Positions 7,893-15,645 of a stretch of DNA of 19,046 nt are shown here, one piece after another (the stretch's first letter is position 1; every line of letters starts with the position of its first letter). The position numbers and the translations under genes are program-made. Origin of the DNA: JAEXNA01 sp050486105 (GTDB taxonomy: Bacteria; Vulcanimicrobiota; Xenobia; Xenobiales; JADMJV01). The notes under the pieces were generated by a model that ran no database searches, was not told the DNA's origin, and saw only the letters and a program-made list of their open reading frames with translations. Where the stretch lies: assembly GCA_050486105.1 (NCBI GenBank), contig JBJHCR010000097.1, positions 1 through 19,046 of the forward strand. Direction: 5' to 3'.

Positions 7893-7990
7893 TAAACCAC
7901 TTCGTCTACTTCAAGGTCTTGATCTTGACCGCCTTTGACGACGATGTCTACCTGCTTGTTCCAGCTTCTCGACGATGTTAGCATAAGAAG

Positions 7991-8416
7991 ATGAGAATTC
8001 AGGTTTTGCTGTTGATATTGCTTTCGAACCTTGCCTGGGCCGATATGGGACCGAAGCCGACCATGACCTTCACCTTCGAGCAGGCGGAGGGGTTAAGCGC
8101 GGTTTCAGGCTCCCTGTTTCAGTCTGAGAAGCCCGACGGTTCAATGGCTCGCCCACTCGATTCTGTGGGTCCTCAAGGTTTCAAAGTCCAAGCCAAGAGT
8201 TGCTCAGCCCTGGCCTACGGCTTCGCCCCCTACAACTTTCTGGAAATCACTTTCTCCGACGGCAAGATTCGGCGCAGCAACGTCTTTCCGACCGAAGGGA
8301 TGAATACGACTTATGCCGTGATCGTCCGCGCCGACGATCTGCTGGTAGAGTCTAAGACGTCGGACACCGACGCCCTGTACCCCAAGGAAAGACTCCAACG
8401 GGTCATCCGGTTCTGA
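7991..8416 (+). CDS. Secreted protein of unknown function, DMGPKP type
   Basis: 141 residues. Residues 1-17 are a Sec signal (MRIQVLLLILLSNLAWA) and the mature protein starts DMGPKPTMTFTF. That opening recalls a family of bacterial membrane proteins in which a signal peptide, a DMGPKP segment and a C-terminal helical domain sit in one chain; this is from memory and not verified. The mature part is beta-rich with two Cys-free lobes around a single Cys (SCSALAYGF). The upstream AAGAAG is only a weak ribosome site. The stop overlaps the next frame as CTGA, so the two are probably translated together. No enzymatic motif is visible, and I do not assign a function. Confidence 0.75.
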   Translation: MRIQVLLLILLSNLAWADMGPKPTMTFTFEQAEGLSAVSGSLFQSEKPDGSMARPLDSVGPQGFKVQAKSCSALAYGFAPYNFLEITFSDGKIRRSNVFPTEGMNTTYAVIVRADDLLVESKTSDTDALYPKERLQRVIRF

Positions 8417-8739
8417 GCGTCACTCTTCCTCTAACCTGCCTCATTGAGGGGCTCATTGTCTTTACTTACGCGGTCCGGCGAAAGAAACCACCGGCCCCGT
8501 TGATTCTGAGCAGCCTGCTGGCGAACGTCCTCACGCAAACGCTCCTCTGGATTATTCTCAACACTTTCTACCGGCACTACCTGATCGCGCTGTTTACCGC
8601 GGAGGTCCTCATCTGGTTCTTGGAGAGTCTGTTGCTCTGGAGCATCAAGGCCAACCGCCTGAGTTTCCGAGAAGCGATGACCTTGAGTTTGGCCATGAAC
8701 CTCACGAGCTTCGCTGTGGGCTGGTTCCTCCCGGTCTAG
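8413..8739 (+). CDS. Small four-helix membrane protein, probable CTG start coupled to the preceding gene
   Basis: The frame is open from 8356, with no ATG or GTG and no TTG before 8500. CTG at 8413 overlaps the previous stop as CTGA, the geometry of an ATGA coupling, and gives 108 residues. Starting at TTG 8500 would delete the first helix (LPLTCLIEGLIVFTYAV), which is clearly membrane-like and followed by RRKKPP as a positive cytoplasmic loop. Three more helices follow (SSLLANVLTQTLLWIIL, YLIALFTAEVLIWFLESLLL, MTLSLAMNLTSFAVGWFL). It probably works with, or was once fused to, the secreted protein encoded just upstream. A broken fusion gene is the main alternative. Function unknown. Confidence 0.62.
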   Translation: MSVTLPLTCLIEGLIVFTYAVRRKKPPAPLILSSLLANVLTQTLLWIILNTFYRHYLIALFTAEVLIWFLESLLLWSIKANRLSFREAMTLSLAMNLTSFAVGWFLPV

Positions 8740-8906
8740 CGCGGGAGCTTCGCTTCTCGCTTGCGTGGCGATTCTCATTGCCCACCTCGGCTGGACTATC
8801 AGAAGAAAGTCCCTTGGGGTACAAAGGTTTTGGGAAACCTCTTAGGGAACTATGAGCACTAGGGGCCTTGTGCAACTTGATCCAGTGGAAGGGGAGCCAC
8901 GGTTTC

Positions 8907-11330
8907 ATGGAATTGCCGCCATTTCTCGATTCCGCAGGGTATGCGGACAACGAAGCTTTAGGGGTCGGAGCCTTTCATCCTACGGAAGATCGATTCCGTA
9001 ATATCATTGTGCATTCCCCGGACCTCATTTTCGTCAATCGCGATGGCCGAGTCATCTATGTGAATCCTGCCGGAGTGAGATTATTGAAGGCAGAATCGGC
9101 CTCCCAACTGCTGGGGAGATCCCCTCTCGAGTTGTTCCATTCCAGCCAGCACGAACAGATTCTCGAGAGGATCGCTCTCCTTCGACAGGCGCCCTGCAGC
9201 GTGCCAGTGGTCCAAGAGACCATGCTGGCCCTCGACGGCTCTGAACTTCAAGTCGAGGTCTTCGCCTGCTCTTATCTCAGTGGAGACCAACTCGACATTC
9301 AAGTCGTCTGTCGTGACGTGACCGAGCGTCAAGCAAACGAGGAACGGTTAAGGCGCCAGGCCGCCCTTTTGGATCAGGCCAGCGACGCCATCATCGTTAG
9401 GGACCTAGAGCGTCGAATACAGTACTGGAACCGTGGGGCCGAACGTCTATACGGCTGGACAGCGGAGGAAGCCATCGGGGTCGATATCGAAAAGTTGCTG
9501 CAAACCAGCGACGGGGTCTCCGACGAAGCAACCCGAGTGGCCTTCGACGTTGGAGAATGGATGGGAGAGCGCGCTCAGAAGACCAAAGAGGGTCAACCCC
9601 TCACGGTCTTAGGTCGCTGGACAGTCCTCACCGATAAGGCCGGCGAGCCCGAGTCCGTGCTGGTCATCAACACCGACATCACTGAAGTCAAGAAGCTGGA
9701 ACAACAGTTTCTGCGCGCTCAGCGACTGGAGAGTATCGGCCGGTTGGCCGGGGGAATCGCCCACGATCTCAACAACGTTCTCACGCCGATCCTCATGTCT
9801 ACCGAACTCCTGGAAACCGAGATCGCCACTCAGGACGGAAAATCGACTCTTTCGTTGGTCCGAAGCAGTGCGCTGCGAGGAGCCGAACTCATCAAGCAGG
9901 TGCTCGGCTTTGCCAGGGGTGTTCAAGGAGAAGTGCTCCCCGTCGACCCTCTGGAGATCGCCAGGGACATCCATAAGATCGTCTCGGACACCTTCCCCAA
10001 GAACATCACGGTCTCCCTGACAAAATCCGACGAACTTTGGAATGTCTTGGCCGATCCCACTCAACTTCATCAGGTGCTAATGAATCTCTGCGTCAATTCT
10101 CGAGATGCCATGCCTGATGGCGGACACCTCACCCTAGCCTTCCAGAATCTGGTGTTGGACGATCTGTTTGAAAGGATGGAAGATCAAGCTAAGCAAGGAC
10201 CCTACGTCCTTGTTCGGGTCGAGGACACCGGCCAAGGCATGAGCCGAGCCGTCATGGACCGGATTTTTGAACCCTTTTTCACCACCAAGGAACTCGGTGA
10301 GGGGACGGGATTGGGAATGTCCACCGTGCATTCTATTGTCAGCAGTTTCGGGGGGTTCATCAATGTCTACAGTGAACTCGGCAAAGGAACCCGGTTCAAG
10401 ATCTACTTACCGGCTATCACCGAATTCCAGCAACCCAGAGTAGGGACCAGTTCTGAGTGCCAGTGGCCGAGGGGAAACGGGGAGCTTATTCTCCTGGTGG
10501 ACGACGAAGAAAGTATTTGCAAGGTGGCCAGAAGAGCCCTCGAAGCGTTCGGATATCGGGTGATTCTGGCCGCCAACGGAGCCGAGGGAGTTTCGCTCTT
10601 CGTTCAATTCCGTGAAGAGATCGATGTGGTGTTGACCGATATGAACATGCCGGTGATGGACGGACCGGCGATGATGGTGGCCCTCAAGAGCATAGATCCA
10701 AAGGTCCGAATCATCGGCTCGAGCGGCTTGAGTTCCGGTGATGGCCTCTCCAAAGCCCTGGCCATCGGGGTCGAACATTTCGTGCCAAAACCGTACACTG
10801 CGGAACTGCTCCTGACTTGTCTAAGAAAGGTGCTTTCTGGTGGCGGTGGTGAGGTCGAACCGAGCAGTTCGACAAATAAAGGTGCCAGAGCAGAACGCGG
10901 ATCCCAATCTCAACAGGAAGGGGATTTCGAGGGGAGCGTTCGAGGCTGTACGGTGCTTTTCGTGGATGATGAACCGAACTTGCTCAGACTGGGACGAGCG
11001 ATCTTGGAGTCGGCCGGATATGCGGTGCTCTGCGCCGAGAGTGGAACAGAGGCCTTGGAGATTCTCGACTTGAACCTGGCCTCGGTGGAGCTGTTGGTGA
11101 CCGACATGACTATGCCTGGCCTGAACGGACGTGAGTTGGCTGAAGAGGCCGTTCGACGGCTTCCGAACCTCCGAGTGGTGTACTCTTCAGGAAGCTCCTG
11201 GCCTCGGGAATACGAGACAGACAACAAAGTCGCACCCGCAGGCTATCTGACCAAACCCTATTCGGTGCGTGAACTGAAAGAGATCGTTTCCAAAGCCCTC
11301 GCCGACCAGACCGAAGCAACCGAAGGATAA
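8907..11330 (+). CDS. Orphan hybrid histidine kinase: PAS-PAS-HisKA-HATPase-REC-REC
   Basis: 807 residues from the ATG at 8907, with AAGGGGAG ten bases upstream; an in-frame TTG at 8868 lacks such a site. PAS domains lie at about 26-140 and 152-262. No membrane helix is seen, so it is probably cytoplasmic. The H-box AGGIAHDLNNVLTPI has His286. The ATPase has N393/N397, the G1 box VEDTGQGM (D440) and the G2 box GEGTGLGMS. Two receivers follow: REC1 at about 526-645 (D532/D533, phospho-acceptor D578, K628) and REC2 at about 681-798 (D687/D688, D733, K783), joined by a Ser/Gln-rich linker. All catalytic residues appear intact. There is no DNA-binding or other output domain and no neighbouring regulator, so phosphate transfer to distant partners or protein-protein output is inferred. 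The input signal is unknown. Confidence 0.92.
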   Translation: MELPPFLDSAGYADNEALGVGAFHPTEDRFRNIIVHSPDLIFVNRDGRVIYVNPAGVRLLKAESASQLLGRSPLELFHSSQHEQILERIALLRQAPCSVPVVQETMLALDGSELQVEVFACSYLSGDQLDIQVVCRDVTERQANEERLRRQAALLDQASDAIIVRDLERRIQYWNRGAERLYGWTAEEAIGVDIEKLLQTSDGVSDEATRVAFDVGEWMGERAQKTKEGQPLTVLGRWTVLTDKAGEPESVLVINTDITEVKKLEQQFLRAQRLESIGRLAGGIAHDLNNVLTPILMSTELLETEIATQDGKSTLSLVRSSALRGAELIKQVLGFARGVQGEVLPVDPLEIARDIHKIVSDTFPKNITVSLTKSDELWNVLADPTQLHQVLMNLCVNSRDAMPDGGHLTLAFQNLVLDDLFERMEDQAKQGPYVLVRVEDTGQGMSRAVMDRIFEPFFTTKELGEGTGLGMSTVHSIVSSFGGFINVYSELGKGTRFKIYLPAITEFQQPRVGTSSECQWPRGNGELILLVDDEESICKVARRALEAFGYRVILAANGAEGVSLFVQFREEIDVVLTDMNMPVMDGPAMMVALKSIDPKVRIIGSSGLSSGDGLSKALAIGVEHFVPKPYTAELLLTCLRKVLSGGGGEVEPSSSTNKGARAERGSQSQQEGDFEGSVRGCTVLFVDDEPNLLRLGRAILESAGYAVLCAESGTEALEILDLNLASVELLVTDMTMPGLNGRELAEEAVRRLPNLRVVYSSGSSWPREYETDNKVAPAGYLTKPYSVRELKEIVSKALADQTEATEG

Positions 11331-11334
11331 CCCG

Positions 11335-11375
11335 AGCAGCCTCCGGGGAGGCTGCTGATGGACTTCGCCTAGTCC
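11335..11375. terminator. Hairpins between convergent genes, candidate bidirectional terminator
   Basis: AGCAGCCTC (11335-11343) pairs perfectly with GAGGCTGCT (11348-11356) around CGGG, starting five bases after the kinase stop codon. A second smaller hairpin GGACT/AGTCC lies at 11360-11375. Both sit between two genes that converge. There is no T-run, so termination may be inefficient or need other factors. Confidence 0.5.
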
Positions 11376-11398
11376 AAGGCTAGTTGGCCCATCTCTGT

Positions 11399-12844
11399 CT
11401 AGAGCGGACGATCCCAGGAGGCCAGCAGAGAGACGAAGCGGTCTTGGAGTTCCACAGCGTACCAGGGCTCGCGGACGTCGTTCACCAGAATCGAAAAAGC
11501 CACGGTCTGACCGTAGGCGGTGACCACGTAGCCTGTCAGCCCCGAATGGTCTTGGAGGGTGCCGGTCTTGGCCCGAACCACGGCTCCACCCAAGCGGTGA
11601 CGCAGGGTCCCCTCACCGGGGGCGGGGAGAGAGTCGATAAATTTCTGTCCGTGCGGATGGTTCCACATGGACTGGAGCACCCGAACGATCTGATATGGAG
11701 ATATGCGGTTGCGCTCGGACAAACCGCTGCCATCGGCGAGCTTAAGACCTCGGTCATCGATGGCGTTGCGCTTAAAGAAATCGCGCACCACGGTTTCCGA
11801 GTTGCGCACCGTTCCGTAGCCCACCACGCTGGCCCCCAACCGCCGAAACACGTGTTGAGCCAGGAGGTTGTCGCTCTCCACATTGATCTCTCTGACAATG
11901 GTCAGAAGCGGGGGAGACAAATGCTTGCCCAAAAGCACCATCCCCTTAAGGCTGGCACTTTGCCCTTCGGGCACCGTTTTCCAGCCTCCCTTGATGCTAA
12001 TCCCGGAATTCTGCAAGATCCGAAAGAAGGCGCTTCCGGCAAAACGGACGGGATCGCCCACGGTGAGGGTGGTTTCGGCGATCTGCCCCGGCAGGACCGA
12101 ACCCTGAAGAACGATGCGGTCGGTGTTTCTGGGGCGCTCCACCCAAACTTGAGTTCCACCTCCGGATTTCAGTTTATCGACGAACTCCAATGAGCCCACC
12201 GACGGCACCGTCTGAACTCCATGAGTGCTGACCTTCAGAGAAACCAAGTTCTGGTTCAAGCTCAAACCCCCAACGGGAGCCGCATAACTGTCCAACAAAT
12301 AACGCTGATGATACCCGCTGCAGAGAAAATCGCGATCGAAATCCGAATCGTCGATGACCAAGGAACCTTGGAACCCCTTGATTCCGCCACGCTTCAAAGT
12401 CCTGGCGAAAACTTCGAAAGGCTCTGTCGAGGTGGCGGTGAAAGGAGGAAAAAAACATGGATCTCCACTGCCCTTAAGGACTAAATCGCCTGGTGCGATA
12501 CCATTCTGATGATCCGCCGACCCGTACAATCGAGTTTCAAACTTGAAGTCCGGCCCCAGGCGGTCCAAGGCTACTGCAGTAGTCACAACTTTAAGGTTTG
12601 AGGCCGGAATCATGGCTTGAGTGCCTTGGAAAGTGAAGGGAATCTTCCCGGTCTTTAGCACCAGTGTGCTGACCCCTACCTTGGCTCCGTGCCGATGCTC
12701 AAACCCTTGAACTAACTGCAGTGCAGCCTGCTGAAAATCACGGTGGGAGGTCTGTTGAGCCAAAACGACGGGGCTGATAGCCAAGAAAAATAAAAGGAAC
12801 AGCAGGCGGCGAAGTAAAGATGCGGGATTAGTGCAAGTGGGCAT
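11399..12844 (-). CDS. dacB: D-alanyl-D-alanine carboxypeptidase/endopeptidase, PBP4 family (peptidase S13)
   Basis: 481 residues from the ATG at 12844, chosen because it begins a good signal peptide (LLRRLLFLLFFLAISPVVLA, cleavage near 29-30); an upstream in-frame start at 12919 would bury that signal. All three penicillin-binding motifs are present: SNLK with the active Ser82, SDN at 324-326, and KTG at 426-428. The family segment DGSGLSERN lies at 371-379. The middle region (about 95-300) is the large insert typical of class C low-molecular-mass PBPs. It would act in the periplasm, trimming pentapeptides and cutting peptidoglycan cross-bridges. The ribosome site is weak. It starts only 39 bases from the divergent YihY gene, so the two may share control elements. 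Confidence 0.94.
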   Translation of the reverse strand: MPTCTNPASLLRRLLFLLFFLAISPVVLAQQTSHRDFQQAALQLVQGFEHRHGAKVGVSTLVLKTGKIPFTFQGTQAMIPASNLKVVTTAVALDRLGPDFKFETRLYGSADHQNGIAPGDLVLKGSGDPCFFPPFTATSTEPFEVFARTLKRGGIKGFQGSLVIDDSDFDRDFLCSGYHQRYLLDSYAAPVGGLSLNQNLVSLKVSTHGVQTVPSVGSLEFVDKLKSGGGTQVWVERPRNTDRIVLQGSVLPGQIAETTLTVGDPVRFAGSAFFRILQNSGISIKGGWKTVPEGQSASLKGMVLLGKHLSPPLLTIVREINVESDNLLAQHVFRRLGASVVGYGTVRNSETVVRDFFKRNAIDDRGLKLADGSGLSERNRISPYQIVRVLQSMWNHPHGQKFIDSLPAPGEGTLRHRLGGAVVRAKTGTLQDHSGLTGYVVTAYGQTVAFSILVNDVREPWYAVELQDRFVSLLASWDRPL

Positions 12845-12883
12845 GGTGAAAAGAATATCTTCTTTGGGAGACCGAATCCTGTT

Positions 12884-13795
12884 GTGAAAGCCAGAAGTTG
12901 GTGGGAATCGATCAAGCACCCCATAAAAACCGTGCTCCGGGTTGGTCGAGAATTCACCGCCGACGATGGTCCGTTCATCGCTGCTGGAATCGCGTTCTAT
13001 GCTTTTTTCTCCCTATTCCCCCTAGCACTCATTTCCGTGGCCATACTCTCGTATCTTTACACCTCAGAAGAGGCCATCAGGGACACCATCCACCTAGCTT
13101 CCCTTTTTCTCCCTCAAGACATGGTGGCATTTCTGGACCTCCATCTCAAAGAGCTTTCTCTGGAGAGCAACGCCATCGGACTCACCGGGCTGTTGATCCT
13201 TCTCTGGTCGGGACGTCAACTTTTTCGTGCCATGGAGTTGGCTCTCCATAGGGCTTGGAACATTCCGGTGAAGCGCGGGTGGCTGGCCGGCAACCTGCTG
13301 GCCCTGACCCTGGTCCTATTGTGCACCGCCGTGGTTCTCGGTGTAGGGGCGATTTCGCTGGCCATCGCCTGGCTGAAACTCAAACTCAGTGAGTTTCACA
13401 TGCCCATCCTGGTTGAACGCGGATGGACGCTCGCCGACGCCTATCTCCTTTCACACCTCCATTCTTGGGTCGTGGTTCCGTCTGCCGTGGCCCTGATCTT
13501 TCTCTTGCTGTACATCCTTCTGCCCTCCTGTCAGGTGCCCATCTCCATGGCCATACCCGGGGCTCTATTTTCCACTCTGGCCTGGAAAATCTCGTCTTGG
13601 GTGTACCTCACCTACATCGTTGCCCTGGGCAGTAAGAATCCGTTTTATGGCACCATTTGGGGGATCGTTGGGCTGCAAGTTTGGCTGTACATCGAAGCGA
13701 TCGTCTTCATGCTTGGTGCAGAACTGGTCTTCGTTAATCTCGACTCCTCGGACAGAGCCTTCTTGGGCAGCAAAGACAAAAAGCGACGACAATAA
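12884..13795 (+). CDS. YihY/BrkB family inner-membrane protein
   Basis: 303 residues from GTG 12884, with GGGAG 13 bases upstream. Six hydrophobic segments lie at about 31-58, 95-112, 133-163, 197-215, 220-246 and 256-285. Family hallmarks are AAGIAFYAFFSLFPL near the first helix, ALHRAWNI at 120-127, and FYGTIWGIVGLQVWLY near 254-269. The C-terminus is a short, charged, cytoplasmic-type tail (SKDKKRRQ). Members were once labelled ribonuclease BN, which is now regarded as wrong; their function is unsettled, with transport or envelope roles suggested. Its stop codon directly adjoins the stop of the convergent gene with no gap. Confidence 0.92.
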   Translation: MKARSWWESIKHPIKTVLRVGREFTADDGPFIAAGIAFYAFFSLFPLALISVAILSYLYTSEEAIRDTIHLASLFLPQDMVAFLDLHLKELSLESNAIGLTGLLILLWSGRQLFRAMELALHRAWNIPVKRGWLAGNLLALTLVLLCTAVVLGVGAISLAIAWLKLKLSEFHMPILVERGWTLADAYLLSHLHSWVVVPSAVALIFLLLYILLPSCQVPISMAIPGALFSTLAWKISSWVYLTYIVALGSKNPFYGTIWGIVGLQVWLYIEAIVFMLGAELVFVNLDSSDRAFLGSKDKKRRQ

Positions 13796-15526
13796 TCAGC
13801 CTTTGGGTACCAACGGGGGGCCGAAAAGCCACCCTCGAAACATGGTCGTGGTGGGATCCTCTGAATCAAACAGAAGACGCAAGTCTGCCGTGCTGTCGCT
13901 GTCCCTGGATCCCAGTGCCTGCTCGAGCCGACCCCGGGAGGCCTGACGCTGAGCTCTCAGGCTCTTTTGACTGGTGCCGAGGTTGCCCACTAGCAAGCGT
14001 CCTCCGGAGGCCATTTGGCTCAAGAACCTGTCGGTGTCTTGCCAGGCCTGAAAGTTCTGACCTTGCGGGTACGGCTTCTGGGGCTCCAGATGGAAGACGG
14101 CAACCATCCGCTTGTAACCGCCGGCCTCAACAGCCTGGAGCACCTCTCGAGCGGCGACCTCTCGCCCTTTGAGGTCCAGATTCTTGCCTTCGGCCAGTGA
14201 AGGAGTCGACTTCGCTTCACAGTAGAAAAGCAGATCGTCGGCTCCTCCTCCATTGCGCAACTCGCTCAACAAGCGCTCAGCGGTCCCAGAATTCTGGTCC
14301 AGCACCGTCACCCGATCCACAGGGAATCCGGCTTGTGCGAGCTTGGAGGTCAGGGGGGCCTCGCGCCAACCCTGATCCAACGTCAGCACGACGGCACGCT
14401 TAGAGGCGGTCATCGGCCCTCGCTCTTGAACTCCGGATAGAGATTCTAGCCAAATTTCCTTGCTGGTCCGTTGTCCGCTCTGAGTGTCGGCCGTCATCCT
14501 CAGGAGATTCCACCCCCTACGAAGGGGTCGAGACAGATCGAAGGCCAAAGCCGAGGTCTTGAGACCTTCGGGGGAACGCCAAGCAAGCTCTCCGTTATGT
14601 TCGATCTCTAGAGCGACTAGGTCCCCCACCGAGCCCTTGCTTAGGGCGGTGCCCTTGATCTCCACTTCTCGCTGCCGGACTCGGCTGAATTCCTGGGGTT
14701 GCTCTAAATTGACCTCGATGGCTTCTCCGGCTTGACCCAGGGAAACTAGGATCTCCCGAGTCTCATTCTCTAAACCAATCAACTCTCCATTGACCGCTTC
14801 CAAGGATTCAAAATCTACCACCACTCTAAGGTACCCCTCACCTGCTCCCTCGATCCGACCAACTCGGGTGGGCAGGTGGGTTCTGACCCTCTCCAATCCT
14901 GGCCCGCTGGTGGTCTCAAAAGAGCCGAACGACGGGGTCCGAGCGAGCAATTCGGAACCGGTGGGCCCGGTGCCAAAGACGGAGATGGACCCATCGTACC
15001 CAATAGCTACCAATTCGGCTCGCCCATCTCGATCCACATCCTCCGTGAGCAGAGCCCTGAACTCTGGCTGGGAGGCCACCAACTCACCCTGACCGGGGCT
15101 CTCCAAGCGAATCCGCCATGTCCCGTCCTCGACCTTCTCATCCAGAACTTTGGCCCGGCAAAGCCAGGACAATAGAGCAGGGTTTGGGTGACTGCGATCG
15201 ACGCGAAAAAATCTGAAACCCTCCTCTCCTTGGACGGGAGGAAAAAGGATCAACTCTCGGCCCGCGGCCTCCAACAACAGTCGGCGATATCCGTCCAAAA
15301 GAGCGGCCCGACGGGCCTCTTCGACTCCCTGCTTAACGGGAGCTTCCCCCTTGACGGTAAAGGTTCGGGAATTGAGCTTAACGGCGTTGGTCGGAGTCGG
15401 AGTGGGCAGGTCTTTGGTCTGCTCAGCGCCCACCCAGTGCAAGCTCAAGAGGGCTATCAAGATGGCCCATCCCACCCAGAAGATCGGCTTGTGGGGGCGG
15501 GAGCGGTGACCTGAGAAACTGCGCAT
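13796..15526 (-). CDS. Large secreted protein with Ca-loop, Ig-like and degenerate caspase-like regions
   Basis: 576 residues; AAGGAGAG precedes the ATG at a good distance. Residues 15-35 are a signal peptide or anchor (IFWVGWAILIALLSLHWVGA). Residues about 52-145 look like an FlgT/LPP20-type N-terminal domain (VKGEAPVKQGVEEARRAALL). Residues 161-171 read TEDVDRDGRAE, an EF-hand-like loop as in FG-GAP/VCBS repeats. About 270-362 looks like an Ig-like beta domain. Residues 376-540 follow the caspase (peptidase C14) plan: KRAVVLTLDQGW, then LAQAGFPVDRVTVLDQNSGT, then DDLLFYCEAKS where active enzymes have FYxxGHG, then YKRMVAVFHLEP where they have a DxCxSG-type Cys. Both catalytic residues are therefore missing. 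A binding or scaffold role outside the cytoplasm is inferred. Domain names beyond the Ca-loop rest on pattern matching by eye. Confidence 0.72.
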   Translation of the reverse strand: MRSFSGHRSRPHKPIFWVGWAILIALLSLHWVGAEQTKDLPTPTPTNAVKLNSRTFTVKGEAPVKQGVEEARRAALLDGYRRLLLEAAGRELILFPPVQGEEGFRFFRVDRSHPNPALLSWLCRAKVLDEKVEDGTWRIRLESPGQGELVASQPEFRALLTEDVDRDGRAELVAIGYDGSISVFGTGPTGSELLARTPSFGSFETTSGPGLERVRTHLPTRVGRIEGAGEGYLRVVVDFESLEAVNGELIGLENETREILVSLGQAGEAIEVNLEQPQEFSRVRQREVEIKGTALSKGSVGDLVALEIEHNGELAWRSPEGLKTSALAFDLSRPLRRGWNLLRMTADTQSGQRTSKEIWLESLSGVQERGPMTASKRAVVLTLDQGWREAPLTSKLAQAGFPVDRVTVLDQNSGTAERLLSELRNGGGADDLLFYCEAKSTPSLAEGKNLDLKGREVAAREVLQAVEAGGYKRMVAVFHLEPQKPYPQGQNFQAWQDTDRFLSQMASGGRLLVGNLGTSQKSLRAQRQASRGRLEQALGSRDSDSTADLRLLFDSEDPTTTMFRGWLFGPPLVPKG

Positions 15527-15567
15527 GACTCTCCTTTTGCCAGGAATGTTTGAAGGGCTTTTGAGAT

Positions 15568-15590
15568 GTAGGTCCCCTCTACGGGACTAC
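15568..15590. promoter_or_regulatory. Inverted repeat in the divergent intergenic region, candidate operator
   Basis: GTAGGTCCC (15568-15576) and GGGACTAC (15583-15590) pair with one bulged base around CTCTAC. The site lies in the 119-base gap between the divergent caspase-like and UspA genes, where both promoters must sit. The binding factor is not recognised, and no clear -35/-10 pair is seen. Confidence 0.35.
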
Positions 15591-15645
15591 AGGGAGGTTC
15601 CCCTTTGAAAAACATCTAACCCTCCCTTCGGATGGAGGTCTCTCG

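Noticed and set aside
7892..7984. 30-residue minus-strand frame ending VDIVVKGGQDQDLEVDEVV
   Set aside because: It looks protein-like, but it is very short, has no ribosome site, and its stop lies in the TAA flank of TIR copy 2. It may be the tail of a lost gene; not enough to call.
8825..8840. Small hairpin AGGTTT-TGGG-AAACCT upstream of the hybrid kinase
   Set aside because: Only six base pairs, no T-run and no conserved context; could occur by chance.
11384..12193. 269-codon plus-strand frame opposite dacB
   Set aside because: It is the antisense shadow of a gene with all PBP motifs; its His/Gly/Gln-rich translation shows no family pattern.
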